A stretch of 64,000 bases of DNA from Trebouxia sp. TZW2008 (Eukaryota; Chlorophyta; Trebouxiophyceae; Trebouxiales; Trebouxiaceae). A model generated the notes under the pieces. That model was not told the DNA's origin and searched no databases. It worked only from the letters and a program-made list of their open reading frames with translations. The position numbers and the translations under genes were made by a program. Below are positions 35,101-47,100 of this stretch, one piece after another. Position 1 is the stretch's first letter; each line of letters begins with the position of its first letter. The DNA is taken from positions 1-64,000 of the forward strand of contig BDIU01000113.1 of assembly GCA_002118135.1 (NCBI GenBank), given 5' to 3'.

Positions 35101-38100
35101 AGGGCAACAGGATGTTTTCATGCACTGATTGCATACATCAGATGTTGTTGATGTATACATAGGTGCCTGCAGGGACCCCAAGGCAAGGCCATCAGCCAAG
35201 AATGCCGTGCAGGATGTGTGGTTGCAGGGCAACAGCACGTTCTATGCACTGACCGCACTTGTTAGATGTTGTTGTTGTATACATCTGTGCCTGCAGGGAC
35301 CCTAAGGCGAGGCCATCAGCCAAGGGTGTCGTGCAGGATGTGTGGTTGCAGGGCAACAGCACTTTCTACGCACTGACCGCATTTATTAGATGTTGATGAT
35401 GTGTATATGTGTGCCTGCAGGGGTCCCAAGGCGCGGCCGTCAGCCAAGGGTGCCGTGCAGGGTGTGTGGTTGCAGGGCAACAGCACTTTCTATGCACTAA
35501 CCGCATTTGTTAGATGTTGTTGATGTATACATGTGTGCCTGCAGGGACCCCAAGGCAAGGCCATCAGCCAAAGACGCTTTGCAGGACGTATGGCTGCAGG
35601 GCAACAGCACAGAGCGCAATCAGGGCAAGCCCCTTGATGCCACAGTTGTGCAGCGCATCCAGGTCAGTCATCAAATGGCAGCGTCTTGTCTGATTTTTCG
35701 CATCTGAACATCAGATGTCCTTACTGTGATGCTGTTAACAAGCTGGCCTGACGAGACGCAACCCAAGCCATGCACACCTAGCACCTGTGCTAGAAGGTGT
35801 CATCTGTGGCGAGTGTTGTAATGTTGCATTGGCATTGTGCGACATACAATGACTCGAGCTCCCTTTGGTGCACAGAACTTGGGATACATTGCAAAGTGCT
35901 GCCGACCTGCTGATTGTGTCTGAGCCGCAATCCAACAGCTTGTGTTGCGCCAGACCCCTCAGCAGTGCATGTCATGCCTGAGTGGCTTCTGTGAGGATCA
36001 GCTCGGGAGCTTCTCAATCAGCTTTCTGAGGTCAATCATTCAGCTAGGCATCAAGCTCGGACACTGATTGATGCGTATGCTTGTGTCAAGTCACTGCAAG
36101 CTAAACAAGCTGTGACAGGTAGCTGCTTCCTATCTTAACAACAACACAGAAAGTGTATGAAATGGGCAGCTTTTCCCAGCTTGATAAAAGAAGTAGGCAA
36201 TGAGCTCAGACGCATGCTCATGCATATGCTTGCCTCAAGTCATTGCAAGCTAAACAAGCTTTGACAGCGTAGCTGCTTCCCAACTTGAACAACTTGAAAG
36301 CCCAAGCGCCTCAAGCGCTCGCTTTCAAAGTTGCTACATTTGGGAAGCAGCTATTTTGTCACAGCTTGTTTAGCTTGTTGCCTAGCTGAATGATCAACCT
36401 AAAAAGGACGCCCAGTTCATTTAGTTTCTGTGTTGCTGAACTGGGAAGCAGCTGTCTTGTCACAGCTTGTTCACCTTACAGTGGCTTCACGCAAGCTCAT
36501 GCAAGTGGTGCTCATCTGTCTTGCTAGTCAACATTCAGCAGTACCTTATCGCGGCGCTGCAGGCGCTGGACTTGCGCTGACAAGGGCTGGCAGCCTAACA
36601 TACATTGTGCAGCTTTACCTTGAACTTGGTTTTGCTGCAGATTGATGACAACGCTTGTCAGAAGTACTGTCTGGCGTCTGTACATACATAGCTGCTGGGT
36701 TCCACTGGCATCTCTACATACACAGCTGCTGGATTCCAAAGGCTGATCAGCAAGCATACTAGACTAATGCTTCACTCGATGAACAAAAACTCCTGATGGC
36801 TATGGACCTTTTGCTTTGCTGCCGCACTCCAACTTTGTCTGTCTTGCTTTGCAGTTGAGTACCTCAGAGTGCTGCGGGCTGATGGCTTGAATGCAGCATA
36901 GTCTTGCTTTGCATTTTGTCACCTGAAATTTTCGATCAGCATGCATTTTGTTATGCAGAGATATGCCCAGACCAGTGTGCTGAAGCGGACCATCTTTGAG
37001 CTGATTGCGGAGGAGATTCTGAAGACCATGACACAGCAGGTCCAAGCCACCCCAGATCAGAGCATTCACAACAATGACGCTATGGACACAGAGTAAGACT
37101 CTCGTACCTCTTTGCCCTCATGCACCACAGATTGTGCAGTCTGCGCAAATTCTTGCTTCACTGTTTGTGTAGTCGTGTAGTTGTTGAAGATGACACAAAT
37201 GCTGGGACATGCAGTAATGGTGTTGAAACCTAGATTCATAAGATGCATCATATGTGGCCAAGGTATATTTCACAACATGCAGGGAGGCATCAGGGTTATC
37301 CCAAAGCTCTTCAGGGCCCTCCCCAGACCTCTCCTCAACCCCCCTCCCGGCTGGAGGGGGGCGCAAGCGAAGCCTGGCTCAGGAGTTAGAGAGCAGCAGC
37401 ACAGCAGCTGTCAATATTCCCCGCAAGCTTGGCAACTCTGCTCATGGCGGCCTTGAGTACCACAGGTGACAGTATGACTAACTGCAGCTGTGCAATTAGC
37501 AACAGCTCATGTGTTTGCAGCAGGATGCCAGCAGCACACCTGTTGTCAATATTCCCCATAAGCTTGGCAACTCTGCCCATGGCGGCCTTGAACACCACAG
37601 GTGAAAACAAGTTCAGCAATGCTTGCAGTAACAGGTGAAATGGTTACAGCAAATCATGAATCAGAGGCCAGCAGCATAGCACTGTCAATATTCCTCCATG
37701 GCGGCCTTGAATACCACGGGTCAAAACTTCAACTTCAGCAATGCTTGCAGCAAAAGCCAGCTGTTGTTGCTACCCAATGCTTATAGCAGCATGGTCTGAA
37801 TGATGCAGAGGCACCTCTTTCATGCCTAATCTGTGCTCCTGACAGGCTGTCGTATGTGCCAATGGGCTGCAAGTAACACAAGGTGACGATGCGCATACTC
37901 AAAAAGTACGTAACAATGGTTGTCATGCTTCCAGCAGCCGTCAGCATCCCATGCAAGCTGGGCGCCTCTGCTCGTGACAACCTAGAGTATCACAAGTGAT
38001 AATCCAATGTTTGAGTCAGATTGTCCCACTCAATGATATCATGTCACCACGTCTATATCTTGCACAAGCTGGGCGCATCTGCTGATGGCGGCCTAGATCA

Positions 38101-41100
38101 CCACAGGTAATAGTGCCAATTCAATGTTCAAGTCAGATTGTCCCACTCAATGAAATCATGTCACCACGTCTATATCTCGCGCACCTACTGATGGCAGCCT
38201 AGATTACCACAGGCAATGGTGCCAATTCAATGTTTAAGTCAGGTTGTCCCACTCAATGATATCATGTCACGACGTCTACATCTTGCGCAAGATGGGCGCC
38301 CGTGCTCATGGCGGCTTCTAGAGTACCCTAGGTAATAGTGCCAGTTCAATGTTCAAGTCAGATTGCGCCACTCAATGGTATCATGTCACCACGTCTACAT
38401 CTTGCGCAAGATGGGCGCCTGTGCTGATGGCAGCCTAGAGCGCCACAGATACTTGGCACAAGTATCAATGTTCATGTCATATTGTCACATGCATTGACAC
38501 CATATCACACATGAATGCCACAATGTCAATATCTTGTGCAAGCTGGGCATACCTGCTCAAGGTGGCCTGGAACACCACACTTGACAACGCAAAGCCAGTG
38601 CATGCAATGATGGAATGACATGCATGCAGGGCGTTTGGCATGCCAGCCAGTGTTCCTACAGCGGGCAACATGTCTGTGCACGAAGCGGGCTACTTCCGCA
38701 TGATCAAGACAGCTGTGGAAGCAGCCAAGCTCAGGCGCTCACGTAAGCTACTCACTTCTGAACCCAATTGTGCATGCCCCTCTTCTGGACGTTTGTGCTT
38801 GTTGGCTGTGTCATTTCTGGTCGTGTTCAGACTCTCATGTAAGCGAATGCCCTGCTTTGCTGAATCCAAGAAGCCGTTGTGATGAGCGGCATGGGGCAGA
38901 TGGGCTTGCTGACTCATTTTGCCTGTGCTCTTGCATGTGAAGCTTCACAAGACACGGGGAAATCATTTTTTGGGTGACTGCCATCTGCGCAAGTGTCAGC
39001 TGTCAAGCTGTGTAAAAGTGGTCAACATCCATAGCTTCTGTGATGAGCTCAGTCCTGCTTTCAAGTTTAAGCACTTTTGAGTCACACATTAAGCAGTGCA
39101 GCGCTCACCTACCTCTATGTCTCAAGCAACATGCAAGAGTTGTGCGTACAACCAATGCGCATTGGAAGAATGTCCAATGTTGTGCCAGGCTCCGTGCACG
39201 GCCGGCACCATTGCCTGAAGGACACCGTATGTGCATATAGTCAATGTGCAATGACAAAGCCCTTCATCTCTGTCCAGGCTCTGTACATGGCGGGCGTCTT
39301 AACGCCACAAGAGGAGTGCACCTCAGTAAACGAGAGGAGCACAGGAACAATGCATGCATTGCCATTGCCATTTGCGCGTCTAGGCAACATGCATTGACAC
39401 AGTGACTGGTCTCCATTCGTTCAGGTTCTGTGCATGGCGGGAACCATTCCCTAAATACCACCAGAGGGTTGCCACTGAGTGAGCAAGATGTATGCACCTG
39501 TCAACTCATCAGGCCATGTTACACATGTGGTCAATGTGCATCAACAAACCGAATGTCTGTCCAGGGTCTGTGCATGGCGGGCATCATTACCTAAACGCAA
39601 CGAGAGGCCTGCAGCTCAGCGAAAGAGAGGAGCATAGGAAGGCTGCTCGCATTGCCTTAGACACTTCAGCACATGCTGGCTCCTTGTACAATGACTACAT
39701 GCGCAGCACTGATGACCAGGTGTGAGCGCTCATGCAGCCATGCTTTTTGCTGCAACATCATCTAGTCAACTGCCTTTGTATAGTGTATTGCCTTAGACAC
39801 TTCAGCACATGCTGGGTCCTTGTACAATGACTACATGCGCAGCAGTGATGACCAGGTGTGAGCGGTCATGCAGCCATGCTTTTCACTGCAATATCATCTA
39901 GTCGACTGCCTTTGTATAGTGCATTGCCCTGGACAGCTCAGCACATGCTGGATCTCTCTATCATGACTGCATGGGCAGCAATGATGACCAGGTGGGAAGA
40001 GCTGCATTGTGCTAGAACTTCACTCATCTCACTACTTCTGGGTGCACTGTATGATACCTACATTGAATATGAGCAGGACAACCTCAACAAAGTTGCAAGA
40101 ATTGCCCTGGACACCTCAGCACATGCTGGACCCCTATACAATGATTACACACACAGCAATGATGACCAGGTGGGAAGAGCTGTGTTGTGCTAGGACCACA
40201 GAAATTCAACTATCTCTGTGTATGCTTTATCATGCGCACACTATAGCTAGTTTGAGTGTATCCCTCTATCATGACTACATACACAGCAATGATGACCAGA
40301 TGCCAAATGCCCGGTCAATCTTTCCAATGGAGTTGCCTCGCCATGACTGCATTTGTGTACTCTGTATGCATGTGATGCTGCATCTGCATTCACATTTGTG
40401 ATTTTTTTAGAAGCTTTGCTAGTGTCTATACAAGGTGCACAACTGTGATCTGCAGGATGAGGTAGCATCTCGAGCAGCAACAGCACAGCAGAGCGCCTTC
40501 TTCAGGCCAAGCACAGAGTACCGAGCTAGCTGTGTGAGCATGCGCAAGCTGAGAGTGAAAAAGCAGTAGCAGCACAGCAAGTTCAGTTTGATGCAACAAT
40601 CTGCTTGCCCTATGGGTTTGTGTTGGCTGCAGGAAGAGCTGGCATCTCCAGCAGGAACAGCACAGCAGAGCGGCTTCTTCAGAATAATTACAATTGACCA
40701 AGCCAGCTCCGTGAGCATGGGCAAGCTGAGTGTTGAGAACTAGCAACAGCACAAGACAGCAAACTTTTGTCTTGGGGTTATTGCTTGTCTCATGAGCTGT
40801 GGTTGATTGCAGGAAGAGCTGACATCTGCAGCAGCAACAGCACAGCAGAGCGCTTTCTTCAGGCCAAGCACAGTAGACCGAGCCAGCTCCGTGAGCATGG
40901 GCAAGCTGAGTGTTGAGAGCCAGCAGTAGCACAAGACAGCAAAGTTTTGCCTTGGGGTTTTTGCTTGTCTCCTGAGCTGCTGTTGACTGCAGGAAGAGCT
41001 GGTGTCTCCAGCAGCAAGAGCACAGCAGAGGGCTTTCTTCAGCCCAAGCACAGTCGACCAAGCCAGCTCTGTGAGCTTGGGCAAGCTGAGTGTTGCGAAA

Positions 41101-44100
41101 TAGCAACAGCATGAGAAAGCGAACTTTTTGCCTTGTGACTGTTGCTTATGACATGAGCTGTTGTTGGTTGCAGGGTGAGTTAGCATCTTTAGCAGCAACA
41201 GCACAGCAGAGCGCTTGCTTCAGGCCAAGCACAGTGGACTGGGCTAGCTCTGTGAGCACAGGGAAATCATGTGGCTGCATCAGCAACAGCACAGCAGACT
41301 AAAGTAGCTGTGTTTCCTCTCATGATCAATGCACTGTCATGACTTGCAGGACGATTTAGCATCTCCAGCAGCAACAGCACAGCAGAGCGCTTTCTTCAGG
41401 CCAAGCACAGTGGACTGGGCTAGCTCTGTGAACCTGGGCAAGCTGAGGGTGGAGAACCAGCAACAGCACAGCAGACTAAAGTAGCTGTGTTTCTTCTCAT
41501 GATCAGCGCATTGTCATGACTTGCAGGATGAGTTAGCATCTCCAGCAGCAACAGCACAGCAGAGCGCTTTCTTCAGGCCAAGCACAGTGGACCGAGCTAG
41601 CTCTGTGAACCTGGGCAAGCTGAGTGTGGAGAACCAGCAGGCGCTGTACCAACAGAACCTGCCACCTCAGCTGCGCTCCGAGCTCAGCTTTCAGTCTGAA
41701 AGGCCAAACCTGGAAAGAAACTCAGGCTCAGGTGAGCAGTCACTACAGCATCTACTGAATTTGTTTGTAGTGCCACTTGAGCAGCAGATGTTGCTGTTTC
41801 GTGGGGCCGATTGCGGTCATTATGGCCTCAGCGGATCTGTACTTCATCACTTGATTTTTTGAGTAGCTATGTTTTGATCAGCTTTCTAACTCCTGACTGT
41901 ATAGAATGTTATGGTACCGCCTCAGCTGCGCCGTGAACTCAGCGTAGTCTGAGAGGCCAACCCTGGAGCGCAACTGAGGCTCAGGTCAGCAATCCTGATT
42001 GTACAAATCATCCCATAAGGCCTATGAAGCCAGCTTCTGTTCATTGTGATTGTTCGTCCAGTTTAGGCTTCTGGATTCCAGAAGTACTGTAACAGGTGCA
42101 AGAGCTAGTCAGAAAACTCGAATTTGGCAATTTCACCAACAACGACTTCTGTACTTCTTGATTGCTGATGCATAGTCTATTTGATTTCTGCAGCTGAAAG
42201 GCTAGAGGCAGGCAAGCGTGGTCAATCTCAGTATGCGCAGTTCTTAAGGCGGGCTAGTCTAGACTCAAGCTCACCAATTGAGCGGTCAGATCTGACTCGA
42301 GGCTATGAAAGACACAGTCTGAAGCTAGCACCTGTAACCTCTGCCAGACCTGCAGCTGTGGCCTCAGGCAAGCCGGCCGGCTACGGTCCAAAGCTTGAGA
42401 GGCGGTCCAGCAGCAGAGTGTACTTTGTTCCGGCTCGACCTGCTGAAGACGATGGGCACGAGGACCTTGCCGGGATAGAGTCAGTTCAAGAGGCAGCCAG
42501 TCACAGAGAGCAGATGCAGCACAGGTATGATGCACAGCAGGCTCAGCAGGCTCAGCAGGCACAGCAGCAGCAGGCACAGCCGGCACAGCAGGCACAGCAG
42601 ATGCAGCATAGGGATGATGCACAGCAGGCGCAGCAGCAACAAGCACAGCAAGGGGAGCAGCATGCGCCTCAGACTATCCAAGAACAAAGCCAGCAGCAGC
42701 GAGAGCAACCCCAGCACGCACAGCAGGCCCAGCAGGCAAAGCATGCGCAGCATGCAGAGCATGCACAGCAGGCGGAGCAAGCGCCTCAGGCTGTCCAGGG
42801 ACAGAAGCGGCCACGCACCTTCCAAGAGATGCTCAGAGAGCAATTGAAGGTGTGATCTCCTGCACAAATGCCATCATGAAACCTTGTTGCGGTTCAACCC
42901 ATATATATTGACTTCGGTATTGGTCAAGGCCTCTGGACACTCTTCTGCCGAAGACATCAAATGCCATCATCAAGCAGATTTGAAGAATTTGGTCCACTGA
43001 CACCATGGCTTGCAACTGATTGGACTAATGACAAAGTCTGCATGTTCTGGCCACTGTTAGCTCTCATTAGCTGTTATTTGCAAAGTTGCAATAATCCAGG
43101 TGTCTTCTGTGTGCATGCCTTGAGCTTTTGCATTCAAATGTGCACACACATTTTCACCAGCTTATTCCTGAGGAGCAGGGTAGTACCCCACACCCCTCTG
43201 TTCATAGGGCGAGTCTCCACAAATCCCCCTTTTCTCCCCCTTCCAAACCCGCTGCATCCAATGCTAATGCTTTCCTGAAGCTGACGATATGGCATCCTTA
43301 GCTCAGTGCTGTGACTCCGTATGTATGTGCAGGCGCATGCGCATCAGGCGACTCCTGAGGAGCAGGGTAGAACCCGTGACCCCTCTGTTCACAGAGGACG
43401 ACGTCCCCACAAACCCCCCTTTTTCCCTCCCAAACCCGCTGCACTCGATGCTAATGCTTTCCTTAAGCTGACAATATGGCATACTTGGCTCAGTGCTGTG
43501 TCTTGGTATGTGTGTGCAGGCGCATTCACATCAGGCCACTCCTGAGGAACAGGGTAGAACCCCTGACCCCTCTGTTCACAGGGGCAGCCCCCACTCCACC
43601 CCGCCCCGCTCAAATCGCAAAGCCCATGTGTCCTTTCAGGACATGCTGCGTCAACAGCTTGATAGCCAGGTATCTTCACGTTGGCTTTGACAGCTGTAAG
43701 ATGACATTGAAAATTATGCATTTACAGCAATCATGCGCATCAAAGGCATAGATCAGCGTTTGGCAGGCAGCAATCATGTTTGAGAAAATAAACGTGACTT
43801 TGTTTGAAAGACTATCTCTTACAATGTACTCACGCCGCATGAACCCATCTCTATCATTCTGGCTGCAGTATCTATTAATTAGCTTTGCGCTGGCCTGTGC
43901 GTGGTGTTACACAAAGTCATGGCACTCTGTGCAGCTTGCCGTGTCATGGCTTTGTGTTGTACAACATTCCTGCATGAACACATGCTGTTGCGTGACAACA
44001 AGGAAACAGCAAGGACATCCTATGCTGTGAGGCGCCAGTTTTCCAAGAAAAAGCTTCAAACTGCAAACCTTGCTCAACGCTTTGCTGCTGTTCGTCACAC

Positions 44101-47100
44101 AGAGCCTTTGTGTAGGTGAATGGCAATCAGTCAAGCACACAGCAGCAGACTGCGTCACAGAATGGACACAGCTCTTACCAAGCCATGCTAAGGCAGCAGC
44201 TGTATGGCGCTGCGTCTTCTGAGGCAAATGCTCCTCAGGATGCAAGCCAGCAGGGTGATACACATCTTCCAGGTACCAAAAGTCTTCTGTGACTGCTGGG
44301 GCAATCAGTAGGAAAGTAGGCCTTTTGCATCTAGAGCAACATCAGGGTTGTCAAGCCTGCATGTTCAGATGTCAGGAGACATCATGATTCTACTGTGCTG
44401 CAGACTGCAAGCAGGGTGCCCTGTTGGCAATGTTTGTCCTGTGTCATATGAGGCTGTGCAAATATGACGCTTCCATACTTTTTGCCAAAATTGAGCTTTA
44501 ATCTGTATGTCTGCACTGACTAAACAGCTCATGCAACCGCTTTTGCACAGGCATCATTGAAGACCTGCAAGCAGCAGGTGCAGCTGAGTTGTCGTATTTG
44601 ACACAGCACAACCGTACTGCTGAGATCAATTTGAAGGCTTGTGGTTTTTTCAGGGCGCCTGCAATTTGTTGTGCAGGCATCAGGGAGGACTTGCAAGAAG
44701 AAGCTGCAGCTGAGTTGCCAGGCCTAACGCAGCACAACAGCACTGCTGAGATTATTCCTGGGGGCCTGCGGCTGTATGATGCCCAGGGCAGCTGCAGCAT
44801 AGTGCCCCTAGAGGAGCTGAGGCAAATGATGCGCAAGCTGAGCTTCTCTAGGTGAATATGAGAGTGTTATTTTGATGTCCTTGACATGCATACTTGTTTT
44901 TCAATATGAGCTTTTCAGCATAGTGCCCCCGGAGGACCTGAGGCAAATGATGCGCAAACCGAGCTTCTCTAGGTGGATATGACAGTTTTGTTTCCATACT
45001 CTTCACCTGCAAACTTGTTTCACAATGTGATGAAGTGTCATCAGTCTGCTGTCCAAGGGTGTTGAGTGGCAGCTGTACGACAGGGACAAAGAGTTCACCA
45101 GTTTGAAGCAACTCCGTCATGTTGCAGAAGGTGTCAGGTGCAGGCTTTTTGGCAGAGATCAAGAAGACATCATACCACCAAAACTCTGACTGTGATGTAG
45201 GGAGAAAGAAGGCATCAGTTCAGAGCAGCTAGCGGAGGGTTTCAATTCGCCAGGGTGTGAGCTGGCACAGTTCTCATCAAATTGTTGAAACACCCATTTC
45301 AAGTCTGGCAGATGGGTGCAATCAAGAGAAGCATAATGAGTGTGCAAATGAGTTGAAAGTACAGTGCATTTGCAGGGAGACAGAAGGCAACAGTCCAGGG
45401 CAGCTAGAAGAGGGTTTGACGGGCCTGGGCTAGGAGCTGGCTTCCTTGCCAATGCTATCAATACTTGGAAAGTCCATCACACATTTGCTGGTTCAGTTGG
45501 ATAACAACAGTGGGACTGTTGTGTGAGGGCGTTGTGTGGTTCCTATTGCAGGGAGAAAGAAGGCATTAGTCCAGAGCAGCTAGCAGACGGGCTGAAAAGC
45601 CTGGGATACGAGCTGGCACAGAGTGAACTGGGAGTGCTGATGGACCAAATCTCCCTTGATCAACATGGACAAGTGGCCAAGCCTGCCTTCCTGGCTAGCC
45701 AAGTGGACTGGCAAGACTTCCAGCAAAATTTCAAGTGCGCGTTTTGCTCCACAACTATCAAATAAAGTCCAGATCAACCCCCTTTTCCCCTGTTGGCTTG
45801 CGTCACTCACTTTTGGATCAATACGGCTCAGTGGCCAAGCCTGCCTAGCCAAGAAGACTGGCAAAAAGTAGCAAAATTTAAGAAAGCTCTTGTCTGCAAC
45901 ATGCATCAACATGAACTAGAGCGTTTATTGGAGTTCTAGTCCCCTCTGCTCCCTACTGATATGTGAATCTCCATGTTGGACTAAATGTCCCTTGTTCAAC
46001 ATGGCCAAGTGGCCAAGCCTGCCTTCCTGACCAAGCAAGTCGGCTGGCAAGACTTCCAGCAAAACTTCAAGCGAATCTTGGTAGCCTACCCCATGAAAAT
46101 TTAGATCAGGAAGCAATCTCAACAATGCTCCCTCCTCCCTTGAAATCCTGTCGTGACCAATGCTGTCTTGCTCATGGTCAAGTGGCCAAGCCTGTCTGCC
46201 TGAAGCTAGACAAGACCAATGGCAGCGTTTCCAGCAAAGTGCGAAGTGAGCAATCTTCTTCCAGACAAGTTCAAGAATACTCGGGCATGCATATACTGAC
46301 TGCTGTAGTTTCACACATGACATTCTCGTAACCCAAAACTGCAGCTGGGACTGCAGCATCAGCCATTTGATCTGTACTCAAAACTGCTATGAAGCTAATT
46401 CAAGTTAAATTGAAAGGGCACATATGCATCGCAGGGATCAGTGGTTAGAATGTGCACGAGCTGCGTTTGCCAGTATGGACTCAGCTGAGAAGGGTCACAT
46501 CTCCAGCTCACAGCTCATCAGCCTCCTTAGTACCAAGCTGCCAGCTGAGGAAGTTGAGCATGCAGTTGAGGATGCTCTCATGGAAGCTGGCTGTGGAGGT
46601 GAGAGTCAGATTCCTGCTGCACAAGCTGATGTCAGCTGGTTTGCTGTTCTGCCAGCATGTTGATGCTTTTCCACTCATGTCTGCAGCAAATGTTTGTGCA
46701 TCTTGGAGCAGAAACTGCATCGGTATTGTGCATGTCATATCAAGGCCTGCACAAGCTGAATAGTGCTGGGAGCTGTGGTTGACTTGTGTCTGCAACACAG
46801 TAAGTCTCAGCTGGATGTTGGTTTCTAGTCTCTCACGAAGTGTTTGTCCCTCAACTGTATGATGTGCAATACCCATGAAACTGATTAGCAAGGCCTGATT
46901 GTGCAATTTGTTTGTCATGGCATGCAAAGCTTGCTCACACGCTGATGATGGGCTTCATACCAACATATTGCATGTGAATGTCTGCAGACATGGAAGATTT
47001 AGACTTCACCGGCTTTCTGAAGTTGATGCGGGTCAACAGCATGGACAGTCTTGACAGCCTGGACCAATATGACTCTCGCCTGAATTCCAGCAACAACTTG

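Noticed and set aside
35040..35544. Regularly spaced direct repeats that look CRISPR-like
   Set aside because: The whole unit, not a short repeat between unique spacers, is copied, and each unit matches the acceptor and start of kinase exon 6. A eukaryotic intron is also the wrong context.
40451..41526. Six additional exons of the kinase
   Set aside because: Each copy has an acceptor but most meet a stop and none has a convincing donor in phase with exon 12. They are listed as repeats.
42254..42867. Minus-strand Leu-rich open frames opposite the CAG tract
   Set aside because: CTG repeats read in reverse give Leu-rich frames without splice support; the plus strand is the kinase coding exon.
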